A program made the position numbers and the translations under genes. Of a stretch of DNA of 64,000 nucleotides, positions 10,033 to 20,200 are shown piece by piece. Location of the stretch: positions 434,001 to 498,000 of the forward strand of contig NZ_JADPJG010000032.1 in NCBI RefSeq assembly GCF_023073335.1, in the 5' to 3' direction. Within the stretch, counting starts at the first letter, position 1. Each line of letters begins with the position of its first letter. Source of the stretch: Bradyrhizobium sp. 21 (GTDB taxonomy: Bacteria > Pseudomonadota > Alphaproteobacteria > Rhizobiales > Xanthobacteraceae). Below the pieces are notes generated by a model. The model was not told where the DNA came from. It did no database searches and saw nothing but the letters and a program-made list of their open reading frames with translations.

Positions 10033-11874
10033 ATGAAACTCAGGGGGCTTCTGACACTCGCGATGGTCGCGCAGGTCATCGTGACCGCGGCGGCTCTCCT
10101 CGTCTCCTATGCCGCGACCGGAGCCGGGTTCGGCATTGCCCAGATCGTCGCCCTGCTCGCAAGCGGCGCCATTGCGGTCCTGCTCGCACGCCTGTGCGCG
10201 CGCGCGATCGAAACGGCGCAGGCAAAACGCGCCGCCGCGCTACTGACCGAGCAGGCGCGGGCCAGCGCACAGATGACGCAAGCCGTCATCAAGACCGCGC
10301 TCGACGCCTTCATTCAGACCGACCAGAACGGCATCGTGCTGGAATGGAGCCTTCAGGCCGAGGCCCTGACCGGATGGACGCGCAAGGAGGCGCTCGGCAC
10401 CGACGTCGTCAACCTCCTCATCGCCGAGCCGCTGCGCGACGGCTTCAGGCAACGCATGATGCGGCTTTTGCCGGAACTGTCGGATACGCCGATCGGCATC
10501 CGGTTCGAAGCGACCCTGCTGCACCGGAACGGCGACGAGATCCTGATCGAGGCCTCCAGCACGGCGCTCCAGCTCGGCGGGCGCACCCTCATCAACAATT
10601 TCGTCAAGGACGTCACCCAGAAGCGCGCCGCCGAGGAGCTGTTGATCCAGGCCCAGAAGATGGAGGCGGTCGGCCAGCTCACCGGCGGCATCGCGCACGA
10701 ATTCAACAACATGCTCACCGTGATCACGGGCACGATCGAGATCCTCTCCGATGCCGTGAAGGACAATCCGCCGCTTTCGACCATCACCAAGCTGATCAGC
10801 GACGCCGCCGACCGCGGTGCCGCGCTGACGTCGAGCCTGTTGTCCTTTGCCCGCAAGCAGGCGCTGCAGCCGGCCGAGATCGACGTCAATGAACTGCTTG
10901 AAGAGCTCGCAAAGCTGCTGCTGGCGACCTTCGACAAGAAGATCGAGATCGTGACCAGGCTCGACGGCAACGTCTGGCTCGCTTTCGTCGATCGCGGCCA
11001 ATTGAGCTCGGCGCTGCTCAACCTCGCGATCAACGCCCGCGACGCGATGCCGGATGGCGGCAGGCTGACGTTGACGACGCGCAACGTCGTGTTCGGCGTG
11101 CGGGAGGCGGTCGCGGTCGCCGCCGGCTATGCCGGCGACTATGTCGAGATCGAGATCGCCGACGACGGCACCGGCATTCCACGGGCCCTTGTCGAGCGGA
11201 TCTTCGATCCCTTCTTCTCGACCAAGGACGTCGGCAAGGGCACCGGGCTCGGGCTCAGCATGGTGTTCGGTTTCGTCAAGCAGTCCGGCGGCGGGATCAA
11301 GGTCGCTTCGGAAGAAGGACGCGGCACGATTTTCACGATCTACCTGCCGAAGGCGGCGGCGAGCACGCTTCGCCCGGCCGGCTTTGACGAACGCAAGGTA
11401 GTTGGCGGAACGGAAACCATCCTTTGCGTCGAGGACGACCGCGATGTCCGCCAATATGTCACGGTCCAGCTCGAAAGCCTCGGTTACAAAGTCATCCCGG
11501 CCGCCAATGCGACCGAGGCGCTCGCCATCGCTGCCGAGGGCACGCCGTTCGATCTGCTCTTCACCGACATCGTGATGGCGGGCGGCATCAACGGACGCGA
11601 GCTCGCCGAGCAGATGGTGGCGGCGCGGCCCTCGCTGCGGGTCCTGTTCACGTCAGGCTATGCCTACGATTCGCTGCATGCGCAGGGCCGCGCCACCATG
11701 GGCGCGCCGCTTCTGACAAAACCCTACCGCAAGGCCGAGCTGGCGCGGATGCTGCGCCGCAGCCTCGACACCGCCGTGGACGCCGCGGGCGATGCGATCC
11801 CGACACCGTATTCGGTGCAGGCCGATGTCGAAGGCTTTCTGCGCAGGCAGGCCGCCGAGCGCGAGGGGCGCTAG
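10033..11874 (+). CDS. Membrane hybrid sensor histidine kinase (PAS-HisKA-HATPase-receiver)
   Basis: A 613-residue signalling protein. Two membrane helices lie within residues 8-55, a PAS domain at about 80-200, and a HisKA domain with the phosphoacceptor His222 in GGIAHEFNN. The ATPase domain (about 325-440) has N box NLAINARDAM, DDGTGIP and GKGTGLGLSM. A C-terminal receiver (about 462-580) has acidic residues VEDDR and phosphoacceptor Asp512 in LLFTDIVM. No dedicated output regulator is adjacent, so phosphate may pass on to a distant partner. The signal is unknown. It starts about 140 bases after the XRE regulator. Confidence 0.93.
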   Translation: MKLRGLLTLAMVAQVIVTAAALLVSYAATGAGFGIAQIVALLASGAIAVLLARLCARAIETAQAKRAAALLTEQARASAQMTQAVIKTALDAFIQTDQNGIVLEWSLQAEALTGWTRKEALGTDVVNLLIAEPLRDGFRQRMMRLLPELSDTPIGIRFEATLLHRNGDEILIEASSTALQLGGRTLINNFVKDVTQKRAAEELLIQAQKMEAVGQLTGGIAHEFNNMLTVITGTIEILSDAVKDNPPLSTITKLISDAADRGAALTSSLLSFARKQALQPAEIDVNELLEELAKLLLATFDKKIEIVTRLDGNVWLAFVDRGQLSSALLNLAINARDAMPDGGRLTLTTRNVVFGVREAVAVAAGYAGDYVEIEIADDGTGIPRALVERIFDPFFSTKDVGKGTGLGLSMVFGFVKQSGGGIKVASEEGRGTIFTIYLPKAAASTLRPAGFDERKVVGGTETILCVEDDRDVRQYVTVQLESLGYKVIPAANATEALAIAAEGTPFDLLFTDIVMAGGINGRELAEQMVAARPSLRVLFTSGYAYDSLHAQGRATMGAPLLTKPYRKAELARMLRRSLDTAVDAAGDAIPTPYSVQADVEGFLRRQAAEREGR

Positions 11875-11950
11875 CGAGAGTCTGGCGGATGGACTCCGCC
11901 GCCTGGCTGCGCAAAACTCCGCGCCATCAGAATTCCATCGGAGGCGAGCC

Positions 11951-12400
11951 ATGACTGCACTCGAAAAGGGCATTACCGCTGCCGGCACGGGCTATGGCGG
12001 CAAGAGCTGGAACATCCTGGGCCAAGTCTATTTCCCCAAGGCCGTCACCGAGTCCACCTTCGCCTTCGAGACCAACAGCGAGCCAGGCCAGTTCGTGCCG
12101 GTGCATATCCATCCGACCCAGGACGAATTCATCCTGGTGCAGGAGGGCACCCTCGACCTCAAGCTCGACGGCCAATGGGTCAAGGCCCATGCCGGCGATC
12201 TCGTGCGCCTGCCGCGCGGCATTCCACACGGCTATTTCAACAAGTCCGACAAGCCGGCCCGCGCGCTGTTCTGGGTCTCGCCGATGCAGAAGCTGGAGGC
12301 GCTATTCAACCAACTCCACGACCTGACCGACCCGGCCGAGGTCGTGCGCATCTCGGCCCAGCACGAGGTCGACTTCCTGCCGCCGGAGGCCAACGACTAG
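11951..12400 (+). CDS. Cupin domain protein
   Basis: Small cytoplasmic single-domain cupin of 149 residues. The first metal-binding motif is visible as HIHPTQDEFILVQEG and the second as PRGIPHGYFN, so the usual His, His, Glu, His ligands are present and a metal is probably bound. The ATG at 11951 gives the domain start and follows a GGAGGCGAG ribosome binding site. It lies 76 bases after the hybrid kinase and 41 bases before the next exported protein. No reaction can be assigned from sequence. Confidence 0.87.
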   Translation: MTALEKGITAAGTGYGGKSWNILGQVYFPKAVTESTFAFETNSEPGQFVPVHIHPTQDEFILVQEGTLDLKLDGQWVKAHAGDLVRLPRGIPHGYFNKSDKPARALFWVSPMQKLEALFNQLHDLTDPAEVVRISAQHEVDFLPPEAND

Positions 12401-12441
12401 GCTACGATCCCCCGACCGACGAATCGTTGGGGGAACCGGCC

Positions 12442-13515
12442 ATGCCTGCAAGACGTCCTGCCATTGCAACCATCGCGGCGCTTGCGCTGATCCTCGCGAC
12501 GTTTGCTGTCGGCCAGGCGCAAACGCTGACGGCGAAGCAGTCGGAAGCACTGGCGACCTATGACCGCGCGCTCGGCGATTTCAAATTCATCCTTGCCGAG
12601 CGGCGCCGCCAGATCGACGCGAAGGAGCCACTGCCGAACCTGCCGGGCCAGGCCATCTATCTGGCACGCGTCGCTGTCATCAGCAGCTACAAGGATCTCA
12701 CCGACGCCATGCCGTCGCGGATCGGAAGGCCAAACAAGTTCGAGATACCACCAGCCTATTTCGATGCCGATATCGAGCCCCTGATCGACGAATACGGAAA
12801 GCTGTTCGACATCATGGAGGCGCCGCCGGCCGGCGCACAGAACTCGGCGACGCCGTTCAAGGACGTGGTCGATCTCGCCGGCGCGATCGCGCGCGCCAAG
12901 GGACTTGCGCCGATTCATGCCGAAGCCGCGGGCCGGATCAGCCTCGGGCTGTTCTTTGCCGAGACCAACGGCAAGCAGAATGTCCGCAACGGGCGCTCCA
13001 ACACCTATATGGGCAGCTTCCAGACCGGCCCGTCCGAGGACCGCAACGGCCGCAGGAAATGGGAGGCCATCAAGGGCGAGATCGCGGCGGCCGATCCAGA
13101 GCTGAGCCCGCGCGACGACAGGGAAGAGGCGCGCGCCCGCGGCACCGATCTTCGCTTCAATCACTGGACCAACGTGCGCGACGGCCTGATGAACGCGCAC
13201 GCGGATGTCTTTCGAGAGATCCCGGCAATCGTGAAGACGCTGCCCGACCCGATCGACCAGATGAAGCTGTTCGAGCTGATCCAGATCATCCCGACGCCGA
13301 CGCGGTCTGCGCTCAAGTCCGGCGATCTCCTGAACTACAGGGTGTCCAGTCCGACGATCATGAAGCACCTGCGCAACAACAGCATTTTTGCTTTTGGACA
13401 AGCTGACCGGGCGCGGACGTCGGCCAGCTTCCGCGAGATTCTCGCGGCGATGTGGCTGTTCAAGCGCAAGTTCGAGAAGGCGATGGCGAAATATGCGGAG
13501 ATCAAGCCGCGTTGA
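12442..13515 (+). CDS. Exported protein of unknown function with a possible lysozyme-like segment
   Basis: A 357-residue protein with a Sec signal peptide (hydrophobic residues about 8-22, likely cleaved after VGQAQ), so it acts in the periplasm or outside. I do not recognise the family. Residues about 170-200 read FFAETNGK, then NTYMGSFQTG and EDRNG. A Glu followed by a G-F-Q turn resembles the catalytic region of lysozyme-like folds, but this is only a resemblance. The start at 12442 follows GGGGGAACC. It is the third gene of a loose same-strand group. Confidence 0.75.
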   Translation: MPARRPAIATIAALALILATFAVGQAQTLTAKQSEALATYDRALGDFKFILAERRRQIDAKEPLPNLPGQAIYLARVAVISSYKDLTDAMPSRIGRPNKFEIPPAYFDADIEPLIDEYGKLFDIMEAPPAGAQNSATPFKDVVDLAGAIARAKGLAPIHAEAAGRISLGLFFAETNGKQNVRNGRSNTYMGSFQTGPSEDRNGRRKWEAIKGEIAAADPELSPRDDREEARARGTDLRFNHWTNVRDGLMNAHADVFREIPAIVKTLPDPIDQMKLFELIQIIPTPTRSALKSGDLLNYRVSSPTIMKHLRNNSIFAFGQADRARTSASFREILAAMWLFKRKFEKAMAKYAEIKPR

Positions 13516-13683
13516 GGGGCTAGTGGCTCGCCGCGCGGCACGCGGGTGAGAGGCAAGCGCTAGCTCACCGCCTTGTGGCCTCCGGCTAGCGTCTTCAAAG
13601 GCAAAACGGTCGCCGCATGGTTGTTGCGTCCTGCGCCCGGTGCATTTAGCTTCCCCGGACAAGAACACATGTCGGGGGGAAAC

Positions 13684-14859
13684 ATGACAGCCGCTTTTCG
13701 CAAGCGCACGCACCGTGCCGCATGCGCTTTGATCGCAACGTCGCTGGCGGGCCTCGCCAATTTCGCCGCGCATGCCGAGATCGTCGTCACTGCCAATGAC
13801 GGCAAGATGGTGCTGGAGAACGGCAACGCCGTGGTACGCAAGCAGCCACTGCCGGACACGGTGAGCGTCATCGACTTCACCGACGGTGCCTTGAAACTTC
13901 TTGGCGAAGTGCCTGCCCCGGCCAGCGTCGTCGGCCCCCCGCCGAGCGTGGCAATTGCGCCGGACGGTGCGTTCGCCCTCGTCACCGGCGCGATGAAGCT
14001 CGATCCTGCGGATCCGGCCAAGACGGTGCCCGACGACAAGGTCTCTGTCATCGACCTGAAATCCACTCCGCCCAAAGTGCTGGCGACCTTGCAGGCCGGC
14101 GCGGGCGCTGCCGGCGTTTCGATCAACCGCGCGGGTACGCTGGCCCTGGTTGCGAACCGCAGCGAAGGCACGGTCTCGGTCTTCACGATCAGCGGGGGCA
14201 CGCTGGCGCCCGCCGGCAAGATCCAGCTTGGCGATGCCAAATCAGGACCCAGCCACGCCGTCTTTTCCCATGACGGCGCGACCGCGCTGGTCACCCGCGA
14301 CGGCGACAGCAAAATCTCCCTTCTGACCGTGGACGGGAGCAAGGTCGAGTACGCCAAGCGCGACCTCTCTGCGGGCATCCGCCCCTACGACATCGACCTC
14401 ACCGGCAGCGCCGTCGCCATCGTCGGCAATGTCGGCGCCAGCAGCGGCGACAACGACTCGATCAGCCTGATCGACCTGACGGCGAAGCCGGTCCGCGTCG
14501 TGACGACGGTGAGCGTCGGCCAGACGCCGGAAGCCGTGAAGATGTCCCCGGACGGCAACTACGTCGCTGTGACCGTCATGAACGGCTCGAACAAGCCGCC
14601 AAGCTCGCCGTTCTTCAACGATTTCGGCCTGCTCAAGGTCTACAGGATTTCAGGCACCGAGCTCGCGCCGGTTGCGGAAGCGAAGATCGGCCATTGGTGC
14701 CAGGGCATGGTGTGGTCCAAGGACTCCAAGCATCTGGTCGCCCAGTGCATGGTCGAGAGCGAACTCATCGCCTTCTCGTTCAACGGCACCGCGCTGAACA
14801 AGACGTCCACGCTGAAGATGCAGGTGAGCCCCGCGGGCATCCGCACCGCGGAGCCGTAG
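13684..14859 (+). CDS. Exported beta-propeller protein (YncE/lactonase-like)
   Basis: A 391-residue secreted protein. The signal peptide runs through about residue 30 (ATSLAGLANFAAHAE). The rest consists of repeated beta-propeller blades, seen as recurring segments such as VSVIDF, VAIAPDGAFALVTG, VSVIDLK, AVFSHDGATALVTRDG, ISLIDL and VKMSPDGNYVAVTV. The ATG at 13684 is preceded by GGGGGGAAAC and fits the signal peptide; an in-frame ATG 15 bases upstream lacks a site. Related propellers act as binding or surface proteins; no catalytic role is visible. Confidence 0.85.
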   Translation: MTAAFRKRTHRAACALIATSLAGLANFAAHAEIVVTANDGKMVLENGNAVVRKQPLPDTVSVIDFTDGALKLLGEVPAPASVVGPPPSVAIAPDGAFALVTGAMKLDPADPAKTVPDDKVSVIDLKSTPPKVLATLQAGAGAAGVSINRAGTLALVANRSEGTVSVFTISGGTLAPAGKIQLGDAKSGPSHAVFSHDGATALVTRDGDSKISLLTVDGSKVEYAKRDLSAGIRPYDIDLTGSAVAIVGNVGASSGDNDSISLIDLTAKPVRVVTTVSVGQTPEAVKMSPDGNYVAVTVMNGSNKPPSSPFFNDFGLLKVYRISGTELAPVAEAKIGHWCQGMVWSKDSKHLVAQCMVESELIAFSFNGTALNKTSTLKMQVSPAGIRTAEP

Positions 14860-14868
14860 GAACGAAGC

Positions 14869-14891
14869 GCGGCGCAGTCATCCTGCGCCGC
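14869..14891. terminator. Hairpin terminator shared by two convergent genes
   Basis: A perfect 9-bp stem (GCGGCGCAG and CTGCGCCGC) with a five-base loop fills the 37-base gap between the stops of the propeller gene and the convergent solute-binding protein gene. No long T tract follows, so its efficiency is uncertain. Confidence 0.55.
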
Positions 14892-14896
14892 TTGCC

Positions 14897-15703
14897 CTAC
14901 TCGGTCCTTATCGGCGTGTCCTTCAGACCGTTGTTGTCATAGGCCTTGCGCAAGGTGCCGTTGGTCGTCGCTTCCGTCATGAACTTGCTGACGAACGCCA
15001 ATGCCTGGCTGTGGCCGATCGGAACCGCAACGGCGGTCACCGTCTTCTTGAAGGTCTCGTCCAGCACCTTCGTCCCCGGAATCTTCTGCGCCATCTTGTT
15101 GAGCTGGTCGCGCGACAGCGCGAAGGCGTCGATCTCGCCGCTCTTGAGAAGACCGAAGATCTCGTCATAGGTCTGGTAGCCCGTGACTTTCGCGTTCTTC
15201 AGATGCGCGACCGCGCCGCGCATCGTGGTCGTGGCGTTGACAGCCGCCACCTTGATGCCGACCTGATCGAGCGCGGCGAAATTGGTGACGCTTGATCCCG
15301 CCTTGACGATGTAGGTGGCGTCCGCGACCTCGTAGATCGGGCCGAACATCATCCTGGTCTCGCGCTCGGGATCCTTGGGCAACCAGGTGACGTCCCAAGC
15401 ACCTTTTTCAAGAGTGCTCTTGCCGGCCGCGTCGGTGATCTGCCCGGAATTCTGGTGCACGACATATTCGACGGGAACGCCGAGCTGGGCGGCCATCTCC
15501 CTGCCGAGATCGACGGGAACGCCGGCATAGCCGGCCTCGGTCTTGGTCGACCAGAACGCGCCGCCCGCGGGGCTGATCGCGATCGCGACCCGCAGCTTGC
15601 CGGTCGGGGCGATGTCGTCCTTCAAACCATCGGCTAGCGCGGGCATGGCAAGCACTGCAGCAAGAGCGAGGCCGGCAAGGGCCGACTGGCGAGACGTGGG
15701 CAT
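14897..15703 (-). CDS. Amino-acid-type ABC solute-binding protein (SBP_bac_3), orphan
   Basis: Periplasmic binding protein of 268 residues with a Sec signal peptide cleaved near PALADG. The family's features are GKLRVAIAISPAGGAF at the first strand, VPVDLGREMAAQLGV and the ERETRMMFGPIY segment (PERxxxMxFSxPY in relatives). No permease or ATPase gene is adjacent, so it must work with a transporter encoded elsewhere or act as a stand-alone sensor. The ligand is not evident. Confidence 0.87.
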   Translation of the reverse strand: MPTSRQSALAGLALAAVLAMPALADGLKDDIAPTGKLRVAIAISPAGGAFWSTKTEAGYAGVPVDLGREMAAQLGVPVEYVVHQNSGQITDAAGKSTLEKGAWDVTWLPKDPERETRMMFGPIYEVADATYIVKAGSSVTNFAALDQVGIKVAAVNATTTMRGAVAHLKNAKVTGYQTYDEIFGLLKSGEIDAFALSRDQLNKMAQKIPGTKVLDETFKKTVTAVAVPIGHSQALAFVSKFMTEATTNGTLRKAYDNNGLKDTPIRTE

Positions 15704-16008
15704 GTCATGATCTCCTGACCTTTTCTTCTTCTCTTGTTCTCTTCCGCTCTTGTTTATCCCGACCGCTTTGCGCGCCGTCGCTGGGCCATTGACATAATTC
15801 TCTTCGATCGTGCGCGCGATGAAAAGCGGTTTGTCACGGCAAAACTGTCAACGGCCACGGCGCGGTTTGCAGTGCAAGGCCCATGACCGCTACCCGATGG
15901 GTGTCATCCGAGGCTGCCACCCGACCACTGCCATGGCTATGGTGTTCCACGGCCGGGCATTTGTTGGTAGCCTCCCGCCCCGATAGACAGCAACCGGGGG
16001 GCCACCGA
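15704..16008. other. Divergent intergenic region, no gene seen
   Basis: About 305 bases separate the solute-binding protein gene from the efflux adaptor gene. A pyrimidine-rich patch next to the solute-binding protein start contains its ribosome binding site on the minus strand. I see no small gene and no clear operator. Confidence 0.6.
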
Positions 16009-17199
16009 ATGACCTGCGCGAACTCCGCTCGTTCCGCACAGCGCAACGGAGCGTGGAGACATGTCAGGCGGGTACTGGCCGCCGCGATGGCCGTGGCCGC
16101 GCTCACCGGCTGCGAGGACAAGAACACTTTCGTCGCCCCGCCGCCGCCCAAGGTGGACGTCGCCGCGCCCGTGCAGCGCGCGGTGACACGCTATGTCGAG
16201 GCCACCGGCAACACCGCGCCGATCAAGAATGTCGATCTCGTCGCGCGCGTGCAGGGCTTCCTGCAATCCATCGACTACCAGGACGGCGCCTTCGTCAAAC
16301 AGGGCACCCAGCTGTTCACGGTCGAGCCCGAGACCTACAAGCTGAAGCTCGATCAGGCGCAGGCGGCCGAGGCCGGCGCGCAGGCCTCGCTCAAGCAGGC
16401 GGAGGCCGACTACAAGCGGCAGGCCGAGCTGGTGCAGCGCCAGGCGGTCTCGCAGGCCACGCTCGATACCTCGACATCGACGCGCGACAACGCGCAGGCC
16501 AATCTCCAGCAGGCCCAGGCCAATACCAGGCTCGCCCAGGTCAATTACGGCTACACCAACGTGGCCGCGCCGTTCGACGGCATCGTCAGCGCCCACATGG
16601 TCTCGGTCGGCGAGCTCGTCGGCGTTTCCTCCCCGACCCAGCTCGCGACCATCGTCGCGATGGACCCGATCTATGTGAACTTCACCGTCAACGAGCAGGA
16701 CGTGCTGCGCATCCGCGCCGAGGCCGCCCGACGCGGGCTGACCGCCGCCGATCTGAAGCAATTTCCGATTCAAATGGGCCTGCAGACCGAGGCCGGCTAT
16801 CCGCACGAAGGCAAGCTCGACTACGTCGCGCCGACGATCAACCAGTCGACCGGCACGCTCGCGGTGCGCGGCCTCGTGCCCAACGACAAGCGGGTGCTGC
16901 TGCCCGGCTATTTTGTCCGCGTCCGCGTGCCCTTCACCCAGGAGAAGGACGCCCTCCTCGTCCCCGACACCGCGCTCGGCAGCGACCAGGGTGGTCGCTA
17001 TCTGCTCGTGGTCAACGGCGACAACACAGTCGAGCAGCGCAAGGTGCAGATCGGCCCCATCGACAACGGCCTGCGCGTGATCGAAAGCGGCCTGAAGCCT
17101 GATGACCGCGTGGTGATCGCGGGGCTGCTGCGGGTGATCCCGGGGCAGAAGATCGACCCGCAGGTGACGAAGATCGAGCAGCCGCAGGCGGCGAAGTAA
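16009..17199 (+). CDS. RND efflux periplasmic adaptor (membrane fusion lipoprotein)
   Basis: A 396-residue membrane fusion protein of the AcrA/MexE family. The N-terminus has a lipobox (ALTGC, Cys about residue 28), so it is a lipoprotein anchored in the inner membrane. Barrel-sandwich hybrid strands flank a long helical hairpin (about residues 95-170, rich in Gln, Ala and Lys) and a C-terminal beta region. The ATG at 16009 has a GGGGGG site and places the lipobox correctly; the frame runs open to 15883. It lies 25 bases before the RND pump gene and forms one operon with it. Confidence 0.93.
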   Translation: MTCANSARSAQRNGAWRHVRRVLAAAMAVAALTGCEDKNTFVAPPPPKVDVAAPVQRAVTRYVEATGNTAPIKNVDLVARVQGFLQSIDYQDGAFVKQGTQLFTVEPETYKLKLDQAQAAEAGAQASLKQAEADYKRQAELVQRQAVSQATLDTSTSTRDNAQANLQQAQANTRLAQVNYGYTNVAAPFDGIVSAHMVSVGELVGVSSPTQLATIVAMDPIYVNFTVNEQDVLRIRAEAARRGLTAADLKQFPIQMGLQTEAGYPHEGKLDYVAPTINQSTGTLAVRGLVPNDKRVLLPGYFVRVRVPFTQEKDALLVPDTALGSDQGGRYLLVVNGDNTVEQRKVQIGPIDNGLRVIESGLKPDDRVVIAGLLRVIPGQKIDPQVTKIEQPQAAK

Positions 17200-17224
17200 G
17201 ATCTGCAAATAGGAGCCGCCGGCC

Positions 17225-20200
17225 ATGATCTCAAAATTCTTCATCGAGCGGCCGGTCCTCTCGAACGTCATCGCGCTGCTGATGATCCTGATCGGCGGCG
17301 TCGCACTGTTCAACCTGGCGATCGCGCAATATCCCGATGTGGTGCCGCCGACCGTGCAGGTGACCACGCGCTATCCCGGCGCCAGCGCCAAGACCGTGAT
17401 CGACACGGTCGCCTTGCCGATAGAACAACAGGTCAACGGCGTCGAGGACATGCTCTACATGCAGTCCTACAGCGGGTCCGACGGCACCTATACGCTCACC
17501 GTGACCTTCAAGATCGGCACCGACCTCAACTTCGCGCAGGTGCTGGTGCAAAATCGCGTCTCCAGCGCACTGTCGCAATTGCCGACGTCGGTGCAGAACC
17601 AGGGCGTCACCGTGCAGAAGCGGTCGACCTCGATCCTCTTGTTTGTGACGCTGACCTCACCGGACAGGACTTTCGACAGCCTCTATTTGAGCAACTACGC
17701 CACCATCAATTTGCGCGACGAGCTCTCCCGCCTGCCCGGCGTCGGCAATGTCACGGTGTTCGGCGCCGGCCAATATTCGATGCGGGTGTGGCTCGATCCG
17801 AACAAGCTGCAAGTGCGCGGACTGGTGCCGCAGGACGTCATCCAGGCGATCCAGCAGCAGAGCCAGCAGGTTTCCGCCGGCCAGGTCGGCGCGCCGCCGA
17901 CGCCGTCGGGCCAGGCGTTCCAGTACACGCTCAACGTCAATGGCAGGCTCGACGACACCACCCAGTTCGAAAACATCATCGTCAAGACCGGCACCAGCGG
18001 CGACGTCACGCGGGTGCGCGACGTCGGCTGGGTCGAATTGGGCGCGCAGACCTACAGCCAGATCTTCTCGCTCAACAAGCAGCCGGCCACCGGCATCGGC
18101 GTGTTCCAGTCGCCCGGCGCCAATGCACTCCAGGTCGAGCAGGCCGTCGAGAAGAAGATGGCGGAACTCGCAAAGGCCTTCCCGCAAGGCATGAAGTACG
18201 ACACGCCGTTCGACACGACCAAATTCGTGCAGGCCTCGGTGCACGAGGTCTACATGACGCTGATCGAGGCCGGCCTGCTGGTGCTCGTCGTGATCCTGGT
18301 GTTCCTGCAGGACTGGCGCGCGATGCTGGTGCCGGCGACGACGGTGCCAGTCACCATCATCGGCGCCTTCGCCGCGATGGCGGCGCTCGGCTTCACCATC
18401 AACATGTCGACCTTGTTTGCGATCGTGCTCGCGATCGGCATCGTCGTCGACGACGCCATCGTCGTGGTGGAGGGCGCTGCTCACAACATCGAGCAGGGCA
18501 TGAACGGCCACGACGCCGCGATCAAGGCGATGGATCAGCTGTTCGCGCCGATCGTCGGCATCACCCTGGTGCTGATCTCGGTGTTCCTGCCGGCCTCGTT
18601 CCTCGCCGGCCTCACGGGCCGCATCTATTCGCAATTCGCGCTGGTGATCGCCGCGACCGCGCTGTTGTCCGCCATCAACGCGGCGACGCTGAAGCCGACG
18701 CAATGCGCGCTCTGGCTGCGGCCGACGGTGCCGCCCGAGCAACGCAATTTCTTCTACCGCGGTTTCAACGCGGTCTATAACCGTGTCGAGCGGGGATATA
18801 TCCGGCTCATCGGCTTGCTGTGCAGGAACAGCACGATCTCGGTCGCATTCGCGCTGGTGCTGATCGGGATCGGCGGCTACGGCCTGTCGAGGGTGCCGAC
18901 CGGCTTCCTGCCGATCGAGGACCAGGGCTATCTGATCGCCGCCGTGCAACTCCCCGACGGCGCCGCGCTGGAACGGACCCAGAAGGTGCTCGACAGAGCG
19001 AGCGAGCTGATCAAGGACACGCCCGGCGTCCAGCAGGTCATCACCATCGCCGGCATCTCGGCGCTGGACAACAGCGCCAGCCTTGCCAATGCCGGCGTCG
19101 CCTACATCATCCTGAAGGATTGGGACGCCCGCAAAGGACCGGGCGAGGATTTGCGCTCGCTGGTCTACGGGCTGAACGACAAGCTCGCGGTCATCATGGA
19201 GGCGCGCACGCTGGTGCTGCCGCCGCCACCGATCCAGGGCATCGGCAACGCCGCCGGCTTCTCGATGCAGGTCGAGCTGCGCGACGGCAACAGCGATTTC
19301 GCCAAGCTCCAGGCCATCACGGGCGCGATGGTCAGCAACGGCCAGAGCCAGAGCGCGCTGCAGAGGGTCCAGTCCTCGTTCCGCTCCTCGGTGCCGCAAT
19401 TCAAGGTCGAAATCGACCGCATCAAGACCCAGACCCTGCACGTCACCACGGACCAGGTGTTCGCGGCGCTCTCGACCTATCTCGGCTCCTCCTACGTCAA
19501 CCAGTTCAACAAGTTCGGCCGCGTGTTCCAGGTCTATACCCAGGCCGATCCCGCCTTCCGCGTCACCGAGCGCGACATCGCCAACATGCAGGTGCGCAAC
19601 TCCAACGGCGACATGATCCCGATCGGCACCGTCGCCACGATCACGCCGGCGACCGGCCCCTCGCTGATCAGCCTCTACAATCTCTATCCCTCATCGACCG
19701 TCATCGGCCTGCCCGCCCAAGGCTACTCCTCCGGCCAGTCGCTGAAGCTGATGGAGGAGATCGCGGACAAGACGCTGCCGCCGGGCACCGGCTTCGAATG
19801 GACCGCGATGTCCTATCAGGAGAAGGCCGTCTCCAACCAGATCTACTGGGTGTTCGGGCTCGCCATGCTGCTGGTCTATCTCGTGCTCGCCGGCCAGTAT
19901 GAGAGCTGGTACGCGCCGATCTCGGTGATCCTCGCCGTGCCGCTGTCGCTGATCGGGCCGATGCTGATTCTCAATGGCCTGAAGATCGACAACAATCTCT
20001 ATTGCCAGATCGGCCTGATCCTGCTGATCGCGCTGTCGGCGAAGAACGCGATCCTGATCGTCGAGGTCGGGCTGGAATTGCATGGCCGCGACGGCAAGCC
20101 GGTGCTGGAATCCGCCATCGAAGCCGCACGCGCCCGCTTCCGCCCGATCCTGATGACGTCGTTCGCCTTCATCCTCGGCGTGGTGCCGCTGGTGATCGCG

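Noticed and set aside
15937..17367. Antisense open frame of 476 codons opposite the efflux adaptor
   Set aside because: The adaptor has a lipobox, hairpin and pump partner; the reverse frame is low-complexity.
17657..19441. Antisense open frame of 594 codons inside the RND pump gene
   Set aside because: It mirrors the high-GC third positions of a certain gene; composition is His/Arg/Asp-rich with no domain.
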